Below are positions 1 to 7,796 of a stretch of 64,000 bases of DNA, in pieces; within the stretch, counting starts at the first letter, position 1, and each line of letters begins with the position of its first letter. The position numbers and the translations under genes are program-made. The DNA comes from LMUY01 sp964242215. GTDB lineage: Bacteria; Pseudomonadota; Alphaproteobacteria; Acetobacterales; Acetobacteraceae. The notes beneath the pieces are model-generated. The model saw only the letters and a list, made by a program, of their open reading frames with translations. It was not told the origin of the DNA and ran no database searches. The stretch is from contig CAXTCJ010000016.1 of assembly GCA_964242215.1 (NCBI GenBank), positions 3,907 to 67,906 of the forward strand. The letters run 5' to 3'.

Positions 1-199
1 CATCGCCATGGGGATCGGCCTGTTTGCGCCGCCGCTGGGGGTCGGCCTCTATAGCGCCTGCGCCGTCGGCCGGGTCTCGATGGAGAGCGTGGCCCGGCCG
101 ATCCTCAAATACCTGGCGGTGCTCGCGGTGGCGCTGCTGCTGATCGCCTTCGTCCCCGCAATCACCCTCGCCTTGCCGCGCTGGCTCGGCGTTTCGTAA
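1..199 (+). CDS. TRAP transporter large permease, C-terminal end (partial)
   Basis: The reading frame is open from the left edge to a TAA at 197–199 and gives about 65 residues. A Pro-rich loop (FAPPLG) is followed by a hydrophobic helix and a final ALPRWLG stretch. This matches the end of DctM-type TRAP permeases, which carry organic acids across the inner membrane with a separate periplasmic binding protein. The rest of the gene lies outside the window. The hydroxyacid dehydrogenase starts about 15 bases downstream, so the two are probably co-transcribed and the substrate may be a hydroxy acid. The assignment rests on the C-terminal pattern alone. Confidence 0.7.
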   Translation, partial: IAMGIGLFAPPLGVGLYSACAVGRVSMESVARPILKYLAVLAVALLLIAFVPAITLALPRWLGVS

Positions 200-213
200 A
201 CGGAGAATTGGGC

Positions 214-1197
214 TTGACCACCCCCGTCATCTTCCTCGCCCACACGCCCGCGATGCGCCGTAACTACTACGGCGCGGAAGCGCTCGCCGGCCTGCGCGCT
301 CTGGGCGAGGTGCGCCTGCATGATGGCGATGCCCCCCTCGGCCCGGCACAGCTCACTGCAATGGCGGCCGATGCCGCCGTGATCGTAGCGGACCGCATGA
401 CGGAGGGGCCAGCCGCGGTGTTCACCGCCCTTCCCCGCCTCTGCGCCTTCGTCCGTGTCGCCGTGGACATTCGCAACGTGGACGTGACTGCCGCCAGCGC
501 CGCCGGCGTGCTCGTCACCCGCGCCGGGCCGGGCTTCGTGGCGTCCGTGGTCGAGCTCGTGCTCGGCCTGGCGATCGACCTCGCCCGCGGCGTTTCCGCC
601 TACGCCGCCGCCTATCACGCGGGCAAACCGCCCCCCGCCACCATGGGCCGCCAGCTTGCCGGCAGCACGCTCGGCATCATCGGCTTTGGCAGCATCGGCC
701 GCCACCTCGCGCCTATTGCCGCGGCACTCGGCATGACCGTCTTGGTGGCGGACCCGCACGTCACCGCGGACGTGCCGTTCGCGCAGGTTCCGCTGGAACA
801 ACTCCTCGCGCGATCGGACTTTGTCGTCTGCCTTGCCGTGGCGACCAAGGCCACCGAGAAGCTGATGGATCAGGCGGCCTTCGCCCGAATGCGGGCGGAC
901 GCGTTCTTCATCAACGTCTCGCGCGGCGGCTTGGTCGACGAGGCAGCACTCGAGGCCGCGCTGCGCGAGGGTCGCATCGCCGGCGCCGCGCTCGACGTCG
1001 GCCGCGCGCCAGACCAGATGCCGAGCCCGGCGCTGGCGGCCCTGCCCAACGTGATCGCCACCCCGCATGTCGGCGGTCTCACGCGCCCGGCAATCGCTGC
1101 CCAAGCGCTCGAAACGGTGCGGCAGGTCGAGGCGATCCTTCGCGGCGAGGCGCCGCCCGGCGCGGTGAACACGGATACCTGGACCCGGCGGCCCTGA
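214..1197 (+). CDS. D-isomer-specific 2-hydroxyacid dehydrogenase family protein
   Basis: This is a roughly 327-residue NAD(P)-dependent oxidoreductase that would interconvert a 2-hydroxy acid and a 2-oxo acid in the cytoplasm. The dinucleotide-binding motif GFGSIGRHL lies in the middle, followed by the family's NVSRGGLVDE (catalytic Arg) and TPHVGG (catalytic His). The third residue of the usual Arg/Glu/His triad, a Glu about 29 residues after the Arg, is replaced: the local sequence is LDVGRAPDQ, with Pro at that point. Two TTG starts are possible. TTG at 214 sits 8 bases after a GGAG (202–205) and is preferred; TTG at 208 is too close to it. The gene follows the TRAP permease closely, so its substrate may be what that transporter imports. 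Confidence 0.85.
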   Translation: MTTPVIFLAHTPAMRRNYYGAEALAGLRALGEVRLHDGDAPLGPAQLTAMAADAAVIVADRMTEGPAAVFTALPRLCAFVRVAVDIRNVDVTAASAAGVLVTRAGPGFVASVVELVLGLAIDLARGVSAYAAAYHAGKPPPATMGRQLAGSTLGIIGFGSIGRHLAPIAAALGMTVLVADPHVTADVPFAQVPLEQLLARSDFVVCLAVATKATEKLMDQAAFARMRADAFFINVSRGGLVDEAALEAALREGRIAGAALDVGRAPDQMPSPALAALPNVIATPHVGGLTRPAIAAQALETVRQVEAILRGEAPPGAVNTDTWTRRP

Positions 1198-1237
1198 CCA
1201 ATCAAGGTTAGCCTCTGCGAGAAAGGAAGCACGGCCC

Positions 1238-1630
1238 ATGATCTTGAACCATGTCGCGAACCGTCTGCACACCAGACATTTCGATACCGTCGTCGACATG
1301 CTGATCGGCCAGCTCGGGTTCATCGAGCTCCGGCGCACCGAGCGCTCGATTTGGCTCCGGCAGCCCGGCACCAACGTCGACCTTCAATTCAGCCGAAGCG
1401 AAACCGCCCATCGCGACACCGACAAACTCCGATCTCAGGTGTCGTTCCTGAGCACAACGCCTGAAGCCGCCCTGCAAGATCTTGCTGCGTGGGCAAACGC
1501 GCGAGGTCTTGCTGCTACGGTCGGCAGTTACTCCAATCGAGAGTTCTATCTGGACGCGCCAGACGCATTCGTGGATTTCGTCATCGAGGCGATGCTGCCC
1601 GAGCTTGCGGATTACGGCATCGAGGCCTGA
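1238..1630 (+). CDS. VOC (glyoxalase/dioxygenase-fold) family protein
   Basis: The 130-residue protein starts at an ATG preceded by AAGGAAG. It opens with NHVANRLHTRHFDTV, then an LGF turn, a VDLQF strand, and ends with a REFYLDAPDAFVDFVIE segment. This beta-alpha-beta-beta-beta arrangement is typical of vicinal-oxygen-chelate proteins. Members are metal-dependent lyases, isomerases or dioxygenases, or binding proteins. The His near the start and the Glu near the end could be metal ligands. The substrate cannot be told from sequence. It lies 40 bases after the hydroxyacid dehydrogenase and may be the last gene of that unit. Confidence 0.6.
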   Translation: MILNHVANRLHTRHFDTVVDMLIGQLGFIELRRTERSIWLRQPGTNVDLQFSRSETAHRDTDKLRSQVSFLSTTPEAALQDLAAWANARGLAATVGSYSNREFYLDAPDAFVDFVIEAMLPELADYGIEA

Positions 1631-1715
1631 ACAACTTGCCTAGGCGCAACACAGCGTGTCGCCGCGTAACGGCGTTGCTCCACCACGCCCAAGCGCCATG
1701 CCCATGCAGGTTACG

Positions 1716-3101
1716 CTACGTGACCGCGCTCGTGGGGAGCGCGCGGGCTCCGGCAGAAAGAGTAGCGACCGGAGTTATTTGCTCTCGTCGTTGATAGGTG
1801 CAGCACATATTCCGGCCAAACTGCTTGGCCTGATACAGCGCAACGTCTGCAGCCTTCAGTAATCCATCAAGATCATCGATACCTTGACCCATGCTCACGC
1901 ACCCTATGCTTACGGTGACATGGATCAACGCGTGGTCGAATGCCACCAGTTCGTCGTCGACGGCATGGCAAATCCGCTCGGCAACCTCGAGGGCTCCGGT
2001 GATGTCTGTTCCAGGGAGCAGGATGACGAACTCCTCGCCGCCGTATCTCGCAAGAATATCGATCGAGCGCAGGATCGGCTGCATCCGGGCAACAACCGCC
2101 TGCAGCACAAAGTCCCCGCCGGGGTGACCCATGGTGTCGTTGATGCGTTTGAAGTTGTCCGCATCGATCATGAGAACCGATACAGGACGGGCACAGCGCT
2201 GCGATGCTGCGATCTCCGCCGCAGCTGCTTCGAAGAAGCGAACGCGGTTTGCGGCGCCCGTGAGGTGGTCGGTGGTCAGCAGACGGCGGAGCTCATCGGT
2301 TGTCATCTTCCGTTCAGTCACGTCCCGCAGGATTACGGAGAAGCCCGAAATCGCGCCGACGTCACCCTGCTCAAGGGCTGTGATCAGGATCTGGCACCAG
2401 AAACTCTCGCCGTCGCGAGTCAGGCAGCGGTCCTCATGCAGATGCCATCCCTCACGGCGGGCGCAGTTGAGATAATCTACCGTCTGACCACGGATCTGTT
2501 CGCCGCCAGGACGGAATATGTCGAGCGGCTGGCCCACTACATCGGATGCAGTTAACCCGGTTTGCCTTACTCCGGAGGGATTCCAGCTGTTGATCAGCCC
2601 TGTGTCGTCGAGTGAGAAACAGGCGAAATCATTGACGTTGCTGAAAATCGCGGCCATCCACGAATCGGCTTCGTGCAACTGACGCTCCTTCGCAGCCATT
2701 ATCGATATGTCATCCAGCATCACCATGATGCAGTTGGCTGAGGTTTTTAGCATGGTGCAGGTCAGAATGCGCAGTTGGCCAGCATACGTGCCGACAAACA
2801 GGCGGCGGTTGTCGCAGATGCGGCCGCTCAGCTGCTGATAAGACGCGACCATGTTGCGCAAATCGGGCGCACATCGTTCCAGCACATCGAAGAGGTTTTG
2901 GATCACTCCGTCGGGACGGATCGGCATCAGGAGTTGTGCCGCCATTGGATTCAGCATCTGGACCACACCCTGGCCGTCAATCTGCAAAATTCCGACAGGA
3001 CACATGTAGAAGAAGGCAAGCAGCGGCTCTTCGTCAGATTCGATCGACTGTGAGGCTTGCTCGACCGCGTACTTCACGGCATCAGCGCTGAACGAGGACA
3101 T
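1716..3101 (-). CDS. PAS-PAS-GGDEF diguanylate cyclase
   Basis: The predicted protein has 461 residues. Two PAS-type sensor domains (about 25–140 and 145–260, the second ending in the usual RDVTERK linker) are followed by a GGDEF domain (about 270–435). The active-site motif is GGEEF at 354–358, preceded by RSID at 345–348. The five-residue spacing between them is that of the canonical RxxD inhibitory site. The cyclase should therefore be active, making c-di-GMP from two GTP, and subject to product inhibition. No membrane segment is seen, so it is cytoplasmic. I chose ATG 3101 over an upstream TTG (3113). The gene overlaps the 3' end of the PYP-like gene by 20 bases, which implies translational coupling and a shared signal. 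Confidence 0.92.
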   Translation of the reverse strand: MSSFSADAVKYAVEQASQSIESDEEPLLAFFYMCPVGILQIDGQGVVQMLNPMAAQLLMPIRPDGVIQNLFDVLERCAPDLRNMVASYQQLSGRICDNRRLFVGTYAGQLRILTCTMLKTSANCIMVMLDDISIMAAKERQLHEADSWMAAIFSNVNDFACFSLDDTGLINSWNPSGVRQTGLTASDVVGQPLDIFRPGGEQIRGQTVDYLNCARREGWHLHEDRCLTRDGESFWCQILITALEQGDVGAISGFSVILRDVTERKMTTDELRRLLTTDHLTGAANRVRFFEAAAAEIAASQRCARPVSVLMIDADNFKRINDTMGHPGGDFVLQAVVARMQPILRSIDILARYGGEEFVILLPGTDITGALEVAERICHAVDDELVAFDHALIHVTVSIGCVSMGQGIDDLDGLLKAADVALYQAKQFGRNMCCTYQRREQITPVATLSAGARALPTSAVT

Positions 3102-3447
3102 ACGAGCGCGCAACGCCCGGTTTCTGGAGTAGCCGAAGCGTCACCGGCGTGGGACGCATACGCAGAGTAAGAACGTAAGGGAGGGTGGCGTCGAGCACTG
3201 CTTCATCTGCAAAGCGTTGCGCAACCATGAAGTTATTCATGCAGACCCCGACCTCGGAAAAGAAGTTTCGCCCGATGACCCGCGACGTCGACAAGCCAGC
3301 GAGCTTCGCTTCCGTGGCATTGTAGACGTCGACGTTACCCTCTGCGGTCAAGCCGATGATGCCGAATGGCAGCTGATCCAGCCAATCCAGCGGACCTGCC
3401 TCCAGCTGTTCAATCGTAATCTGGTCGACGCTTGGTATCGATGGCAT
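3082..3447 (-). CDS. pyp: Photoactive yellow protein (PYP) homologue
   Basis: The 121-residue single-PAS protein resembles photoactive yellow protein along its whole length; the Halorhodospira protein has 125. From memory of that sequence, the numbering coincides. Tyr42 and Glu46 occur in the motif YNATE. Cys69, the p-coumaric acid attachment site, lies in FFSEVGVC after VIGRNFF. The C-terminal MRPTPV and SYVLVQR also fit. Thr50 and Arg52 of the classic protein are Ala and Leu here. PYPs are blue-light photoreceptors with a thioester-linked chromophore. The start ATG has AGGA six bases upstream. The gene ends naturally inside the start of the diguanylate cyclase, so the two form an overlapping operon. 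Chromophore-making genes (tyrosine ammonia lyase, coumaryl-CoA ligase) are not in the window. A non-photoactive PAS protein remains possible. Confidence 0.85.
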   Translation of the reverse strand: MPSIPSVDQITIEQLEAGPLDWLDQLPFGIIGLTAEGNVDVYNATEAKLAGLSTSRVIGRNFFSEVGVCMNNFMVAQRFADEAVLDATLPYVLTLRMRPTPVTLRLLQKPGVARSYVLVQR

Positions 3448-3711
3448 CGGAGATCCTGGAAGGGTTCGCCAATGTCATACCCAATAGAGGTTAATCAAAT
3501 ACTCTGACGCACAGGTTCCGTCAGTCACCTGCGGGAGGCCCGAAACCGAGACCCTGGTCGTGGCTGCGGGCCACGTCAGATGGATACCGCCGGCACTAAT
3601 GGCATGCCAGGTAGACGTTCGGTCTCGGAAAAGGCTGGAGCTTGTCTCGGATAAATACACCGGAGTTTAACACTTTGTTGCTAGATTGTGCGCAATCACT
3701 AGGCGAGCCGC
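3448..3711. promoter_or_regulatory. Divergent intergenic region between PYP/cyclase operon and EAL gene
   Basis: About 260 bases separate the leftward pyp start from the first rightward ATG, so both promoters of this signalling module should lie here. On the plus strand, TTGTCT and GTTTAA near 3640–3670 are spaced by 17 bases and could be a weak sigma-70 promoter for the EAL gene. I see no convincing operator palindrome. Confidence 0.4.
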
Positions 3712-3768
3712 ATGTCCACTCCTTTTGCCGAACGCCAGGCTGCCCTTGGTGCTGCAGCGAGTGGATAG
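3712..3768 (+). CDS. Short open frame directly upstream of the EAL gene (leader or remnant)
   Basis: ATG at 3712 opens an 18-codon frame that begins MSTPFAERQAALG and stops at TAG 3766–3768. The EAL gene's ATG follows one base later in another frame. An AGGCGAG lies upstream. The amphipathic sequence looks like a protein N-terminus. It may be the original start of the EAL protein, separated from it by a deletion or frameshift, or a translated leader peptide coupled to the EAL gene. Sequence alone does not decide. Confidence 0.35.
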   Translation: MSTPFAERQAALGAAASG

Positions 3769-3769
3769 T

Positions 3770-4861
3770 ATGTGCGCGGAGATCATGGAGGTGCTTTCTC
3801 GACTGGTCGGCTCAGGCGCCGTCGCGGGCGAGATCGGTCGCGGCCGCTATGGCGTGGTTGCGAAGACGGCGCCGGGTCTCGGTACCGTTGCGCTCGAGCT
3901 TGAGGCTTTGCTACGCACCAATCCCGTCACCGCACCCACCCCGGCACAAAGCGACGATCCGGCTCTGGCGCGGGATGGGCTGACTGGGGCACAGACAGCC
4001 AGCGCCCTGCGCTTGGCACTCGCCCGGTTCGCCGACGGTCGCACCCGGGCTACGGACGATGCCAGCTTCAGCCACGGCCTGGGCGAGTTCATCGCCAGCA
4101 CCCAGATCAGCGCCCGCAATGTGCGCACGACACTGGCCGAGAACCACTTCCGCCTGGCATTCCAGCCGATCGTCAATCTCGACACGCAGGAGGTCCACCA
4201 TTACGAGGCGCTGATCCGGCCGACGATCACGCCGGGCAGCGCGATCCAGAGTACGCAGGATTTTGTTACCTTCGCCGAGGCGGTCGGCTTGTCCGAAGAG
4301 CTGGATTGGGCGGTGATGCAACAGGCCGTCGCGGCGCTGCGCGGCTCCCCGAATACAAAGGTCGCCGTCAACGTCTCCGGCCTGTCGATGCAGAGCCCGG
4401 CGTTCTGCGACCGCATCACCAGGCTGCTGGCCAAACAGCCGGTGCCGGGCCGTATCCTGGTGGAGCTGACTGAGACCGCCGACATACACAACGTGGCCAG
4501 CGCGTCGGCCACGATCGACCGGTTGCGGGCGATGCAGGTCCAGATTTGTATCGACGATTTTGGTGCCGGCGCGGCCGCGTTCCGCTATCTGCGGGAATTC
4601 CGAAGCGATTACGTGAAGCTGGACGGCGCCTATGTCCGCGGCGCGCTGCACAATGCGCGCGAACACGGCTTCCTGCTGAATATGATCGAGCTGGCAAATT
4701 TCGTCGGCGCCAAAGTCATTGCCGAGATGATCGAGCAGGAAGACCAGGCGCAGATGATGCGGGACCTGGGCGTCGAGTATGGGCAGGGCTGGCTATTCGG
4801 CAGACCGGGCGCGCTGCCCGGAAGCCTTGAGCACGACAACGCCGGTCGAGGTGACGATTGA
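3770..4861 (+). CDS. EAL-domain c-di-GMP phosphodiesterase
   Basis: The 363-residue protein would hydrolyse c-di-GMP to pGpG in the cytoplasm. The EAL motif is at residues 146–148 (YEALIRP). The other catalytic signatures follow in order: NVSG, ELTE, IDDFGAG, VKLDG, VIAEMIEQE and GQGWLFGRP. All metal-binding and catalytic positions therefore appear present. The N-terminal 100 residues contain EIGRGRYGVV, which may be the tail of a degenerate GGDEF or other sensory domain cut short at its N-terminus. Starts in this frame upstream of ATG 3770 exist but have no supporting Shine–Dalgarno sequence. The gene is divergent from the PYP/diguanylate cyclase operon, so opposing enzymes of c-di-GMP turnover flank one regulatory region. 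Confidence 0.88.
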   Translation: MCAEIMEVLSRLVGSGAVAGEIGRGRYGVVAKTAPGLGTVALELEALLRTNPVTAPTPAQSDDPALARDGLTGAQTASALRLALARFADGRTRATDDASFSHGLGEFIASTQISARNVRTTLAENHFRLAFQPIVNLDTQEVHHYEALIRPTITPGSAIQSTQDFVTFAEAVGLSEELDWAVMQQAVAALRGSPNTKVAVNVSGLSMQSPAFCDRITRLLAKQPVPGRILVELTETADIHNVASASATIDRLRAMQVQICIDDFGAGAAAFRYLREFRSDYVKLDGAYVRGALHNAREHGFLLNMIELANFVGAKVIAEMIEQEDQAQMMRDLGVEYGQGWLFGRPGALPGSLEHDNAGRGDD

Positions 4862-4936
4862 GACTCACAGGGGTGGCCTGGAGATTCGCGATTGCGACGC
4901 CCGCAACTCGCCCTGGGCCGGCACCTTATAGACGGC

Positions 4937-5845
4937 ATGCAACCTTTCCCGCGCCGTGCATTGCTGGCGTCCCTGGCTCTGCCGGCCCTGCAAGGCTGTG
5001 CCGCGCCACTGCCGCCGTTGCCATTCAACGCCACCAGCCCGGAAGCGCAGGCGCTGCTGCAAGCCAGCGCGGCGGCACACGGCGCGGACGCCTTTGCGAT
5101 GCTCACAGATGTGAGCGTGAGCTACGACGGCCAATGGCGCGCGCTAGTGAACACCTTGCAGCCGGCCTTGGTCGATGCCGGCTTCCGCGGCCGCTCGGAC
5201 GAGCGATTGTTGCCGCGAGGCCGCCTTGTCGCGCAGTCGTACACAGGGCCGAAGGGACGCAAGCAGGTCGTCCGCCGCACCGCCGCCCACGGCGATGGCG
5301 ACGTGCGCCTCTGGCTCAATGGTCAGGAGACGCATGATGCCGAGCGTTGTGATGCGGCCGCCCTGGTGGCCGACGGCTACGACCTGTTCTTGTGCGGCCC
5401 GATGCTGCTGGCGGGAGCCTGGATGACCGACCGCTCGCTGGTAATGCAAGTGACGCCCCGGCAACGGATCACGGTGGGAGGCCAAGATCACGAGTGCGAC
5501 GTGCTGAGGCTTAGCTCCGCGCCAGGACTGGGGTTGTCTCGCTCCGACCAGCTCGCCGTTTTCATCGATCGCGAGGAGCGGCTGATGCGCCGAGTGCGCT
5601 TCACCCTGGACGGGTTGGAGGCTACTCGCGGTGCCGTCGCAGAGGTCGATACTTGGGCGCACGTGATGCTGCAGGGTGTACGCTGGCCGACTCAGTTCCA
5701 CGAACGCCTACTTCGCCCGGCGCCCCTGCCAGTGCACGATTGGCACATGACAGGGCTCGACGTGAACCGAGGCTTCGCACTGAGCGACATAAGCACGGCC
5801 GAGTTCACGGGTGGCGCGGCGGCCCCGGCCATGCCTTTGGCGTAG
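4937..5845 (+). CDS. Predicted lipoprotein of unknown function
   Basis: From ATG 4937 the 302-residue protein begins with a charged n-region (QPFPRR), a hydrophobic stretch and a lipobox LQGC. It is probably processed by signal peptidase II and anchored to a membrane. A TTG start at 4892 would place 15 extra residues ahead of the signal and is unlikely. The remaining sequence is rich in beta-strand patterns with no motif I recognise. It starts 75 bases after the EAL gene and may be its co-transcribed partner, but no functional link is visible. Confidence 0.65.
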   Translation: MQPFPRRALLASLALPALQGCAAPLPPLPFNATSPEAQALLQASAAAHGADAFAMLTDVSVSYDGQWRALVNTLQPALVDAGFRGRSDERLLPRGRLVAQSYTGPKGRKQVVRRTAAHGDGDVRLWLNGQETHDAERCDAAALVADGYDLFLCGPMLLAGAWMTDRSLVMQVTPRQRITVGGQDHECDVLRLSSAPGLGLSRSDQLAVFIDREERLMRRVRFTLDGLEATRGAVAEVDTWAHVMLQGVRWPTQFHERLLRPAPLPVHDWHMTGLDVNRGFALSDISTAEFTGGAAAPAMPLA

Positions 5846-5970
5846 TCGCAGCCCCGAGCATGTCTGGTGAGGTCGAAGCAGCCCTGACCGAACATTGGAT
5901 TGTACAGCGCAACGCTGTCGCCGGCACCAGCGGCCCGGTCACGCGTTAGCCTCCAAAAGGAGTGCACATC

Positions 5971-6963
5971 ATGGCGCAGAGCGAGATCGAACACCGGCGG
6001 TTGGGCCAAAGCGAGTTGACCGTATCACCCGTTGGGCTCGGCTGTATGTCGCTGTCCGGCGTTTATGGTGTGGCAGAAGACCCGGTTTCCGAACGCCTGA
6101 TCCAGCACGCCCTGGATCTTGGCGTGAACCACCTCGACAGCTCGGACATGTATGGCTGGGGCCATAACGAGGGCGTTGTCGGGCGGGCCATCCAGGGGCG
6201 ACGCGACGAGGTAATGCTGGCGAGCAAGTTCGGCCAAGTCCAGCGCGAGGGCGGCGCGAATGGCGTCGATGGGCGGCCGGATTACGTGGCGCAGGCGTGC
6301 GACGCCAGTTTGCGCCGCCTCGGCGTCGACGTGATCGACCTGTATTATCAGCACCGGGTCGACCCGTCGGTCCCGATCGAGGACACCGTCGGCGCGATGG
6401 CGACGCTCGTGCAGCAGGGCAAGGTGCGATTTCTGGGCCTGTCCGAAGCCCGCCCGGACACGATCCGCCGGGCCCATGCCGTGCACCCGATCACGGCGGT
6501 GCAGACGGAATACTCCATCCTCTACCGTGCCGAAGCCGAAGAGACGCGGCAGACGACGCGCGATCTCGGCATCAGCTTCGTCGCCTATTCGCCGCTCGGC
6601 CGCGGACTGCTGGCGGGGGCGATCCGCAGCGCCACCGACATCGATGGCCGGCGCGCGGCCCATCCCCGCTTCCAGGGCGAGAACTTCACCCGCAATCGCG
6701 AACTCGCCGGCGCGATCGAGGCACTTGCGGGGGAAAAGGGCTGCACGCCGGCGCAGCTCACGCTGGCGTGGTTGCTGGCGCAGGGGGATGACGTCGTGAC
6801 CATTCCGGGCACTCGCCACGCCGCTCGGCTGGAAGAGAATCTCGGTGCTCTCGCCGTGACGCTCTCGCCGGAGGAGGTTGCAAGCCTCAGCAGCGCCATT
6901 CCGGCCGACGCCGCTGCCGGGTCGCGCTACCCGGACGCCGGCATGCGAGCGGTCTACCTCTAG
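5971..6963 (+). CDS. Aldo/keto reductase
   Basis: This 330-residue TIM-barrel oxidoreductase would reduce an aldehyde or ketone with NADPH. The catalytic tetrad is readable: Asp and Tyr in DSSDMYG, Lys in ASKFG, and His in YYQHRVD. The barrel opens with VGLGCMSLSG and the cofactor region contains IPGTRHAARLEENL. ATG 5971 is chosen because AGGAG (5958–5962) lies 8 bases upstream; GTG 5962 overlaps that sequence. It is close in sequence to the enzyme at 49237–50223, so the two may be paralogues. The crotonase-like gene starts two bases after its stop. Confidence 0.9.
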   Translation: MAQSEIEHRRLGQSELTVSPVGLGCMSLSGVYGVAEDPVSERLIQHALDLGVNHLDSSDMYGWGHNEGVVGRAIQGRRDEVMLASKFGQVQREGGANGVDGRPDYVAQACDASLRRLGVDVIDLYYQHRVDPSVPIEDTVGAMATLVQQGKVRFLGLSEARPDTIRRAHAVHPITAVQTEYSILYRAEAEETRQTTRDLGISFVAYSPLGRGLLAGAIRSATDIDGRRAAHPRFQGENFTRNRELAGAIEALAGEKGCTPAQLTLAWLLAQGDDVVTIPGTRHAARLEENLGALAVTLSPEEVASLSSAIPADAAAGSRYPDAGMRAVYL

Positions 6964-6965
6964 CC

Positions 6966-7793
6966 ATGCCAGCACTCACCATGCCAGGCTCGACCACCCA
7001 GCCTCTCGCCGAGGGCAAGATCCTGCTCGACATCGCCGACGGGATCGGCACCATCACGTTCAATAACCCCGAGAAGCGCAACGCGATGTCGCTCGCGATG
7101 TGGGAGGCGCTGGGGGACGCCTTGGCTGTCCTGCGGTATAACCCGGCGGTTCACGTCGTGGTGCTGATGGGCGCGGGGGGCAAGGCGTTCGTCTCGGGCG
7201 CGGACATCAGCCAGTTCGAAAAAGAGCGCCACGACGCGGCATCGGCCGAAGTCTACGCAGGGCGCAGCAACGCGGGCCGGGAGGCGTTGGCGGCGTTCCC
7301 GAAGCCAACGATCGCTTGCATCACCGGGTTCTGCATCGGCGGCGGGCTGCAGCTTGCCATGTTGGCCGACATGCGGTTCGCAGCAGAGGGCAGCCAGTTT
7401 GGCATCCCGGCGGCCAAGCTCGGCCTCGCCTATGGTTATGACGGGCTGCGCAACCTGGTCTCCCTCGTAGGACCATCCTGGGCCAGGTTTCTGATGTTTA
7501 CCGGAATGCGGATCGATGCCGCCGAAGCCCTTCGCATCGGCCTGATCGAGCGGGTTTATCTGGCCAGCGAAGTCATGAACGCCACACTGACGGTGGCCCG
7601 TACGATTGCGGAGAACGCCCCGCTTGCGGTGCAGGCCGCGCGACTGACGATTGGCGAACTGCTGAAAGACCCGGACCAGCGCGACATGGCGGGCATCAAG
7701 CAGATCAGCACCGCCTGCATGAACAGCGCCGATTTCCGCGAGGGCAGGCAGGCTTTCATGGAGAAGCGCGCCCCTCGTTTCACCGGCCGGTAG
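6966..7793 (+). CDS. Crotonase-fold (enoyl-CoA hydratase/isomerase family) protein lacking both catalytic glutamates
   Basis: The 275-residue protein has the crotonase landmarks: NNPEKRNAMS, the oxyanion-hole segment FVSGADISQF, GFCIGGGLQLA and ARFLMFTG. The two Glu residues that add water in true hydratases are absent. The first is Gln in GGGLQLA. The second is Ala in FGIPAAKLGL. Hydratase activity is therefore unlikely; an isomerase, hydrolase, lyase or ligand-binding role on a CoA thioester is possible. ATG 6966 is used; ATG 6981 is an alternative start. It is probably co-transcribed with the aldo/keto reductase. Its stop lies three bases from the converging stop of the solute-binding protein. 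Confidence 0.85.
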   Translation: MPALTMPGSTTQPLAEGKILLDIADGIGTITFNNPEKRNAMSLAMWEALGDALAVLRYNPAVHVVVLMGAGGKAFVSGADISQFEKERHDAASAEVYAGRSNAGREALAAFPKPTIACITGFCIGGGLQLAMLADMRFAAEGSQFGIPAAKLGLAYGYDGLRNLVSLVGPSWARFLMFTGMRIDAAEALRIGLIERVYLASEVMNATLTVARTIAENAPLAVQAARLTIGELLKDPDQRDMAGIKQISTACMNSADFREGRQAFMEKRAPRFTGR

Positions 7794-7796
7794 CGC

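Noticed and set aside
49..1374. 441-codon minus-strand frame across the hydroxyacid dehydrogenase
   Set aside because: The translation is low-complexity Arg/Gly/His-rich, while the plus strand encodes a clear enzyme with all cofactor motifs.
3082..3113. Possible frameshift joining the PYP-like protein and the cyclase into one chain
   Set aside because: The PYP-like protein ends with the family's normal C-terminus, and the cyclase has its own ATG in the overlap, so two coupled genes are the better reading.
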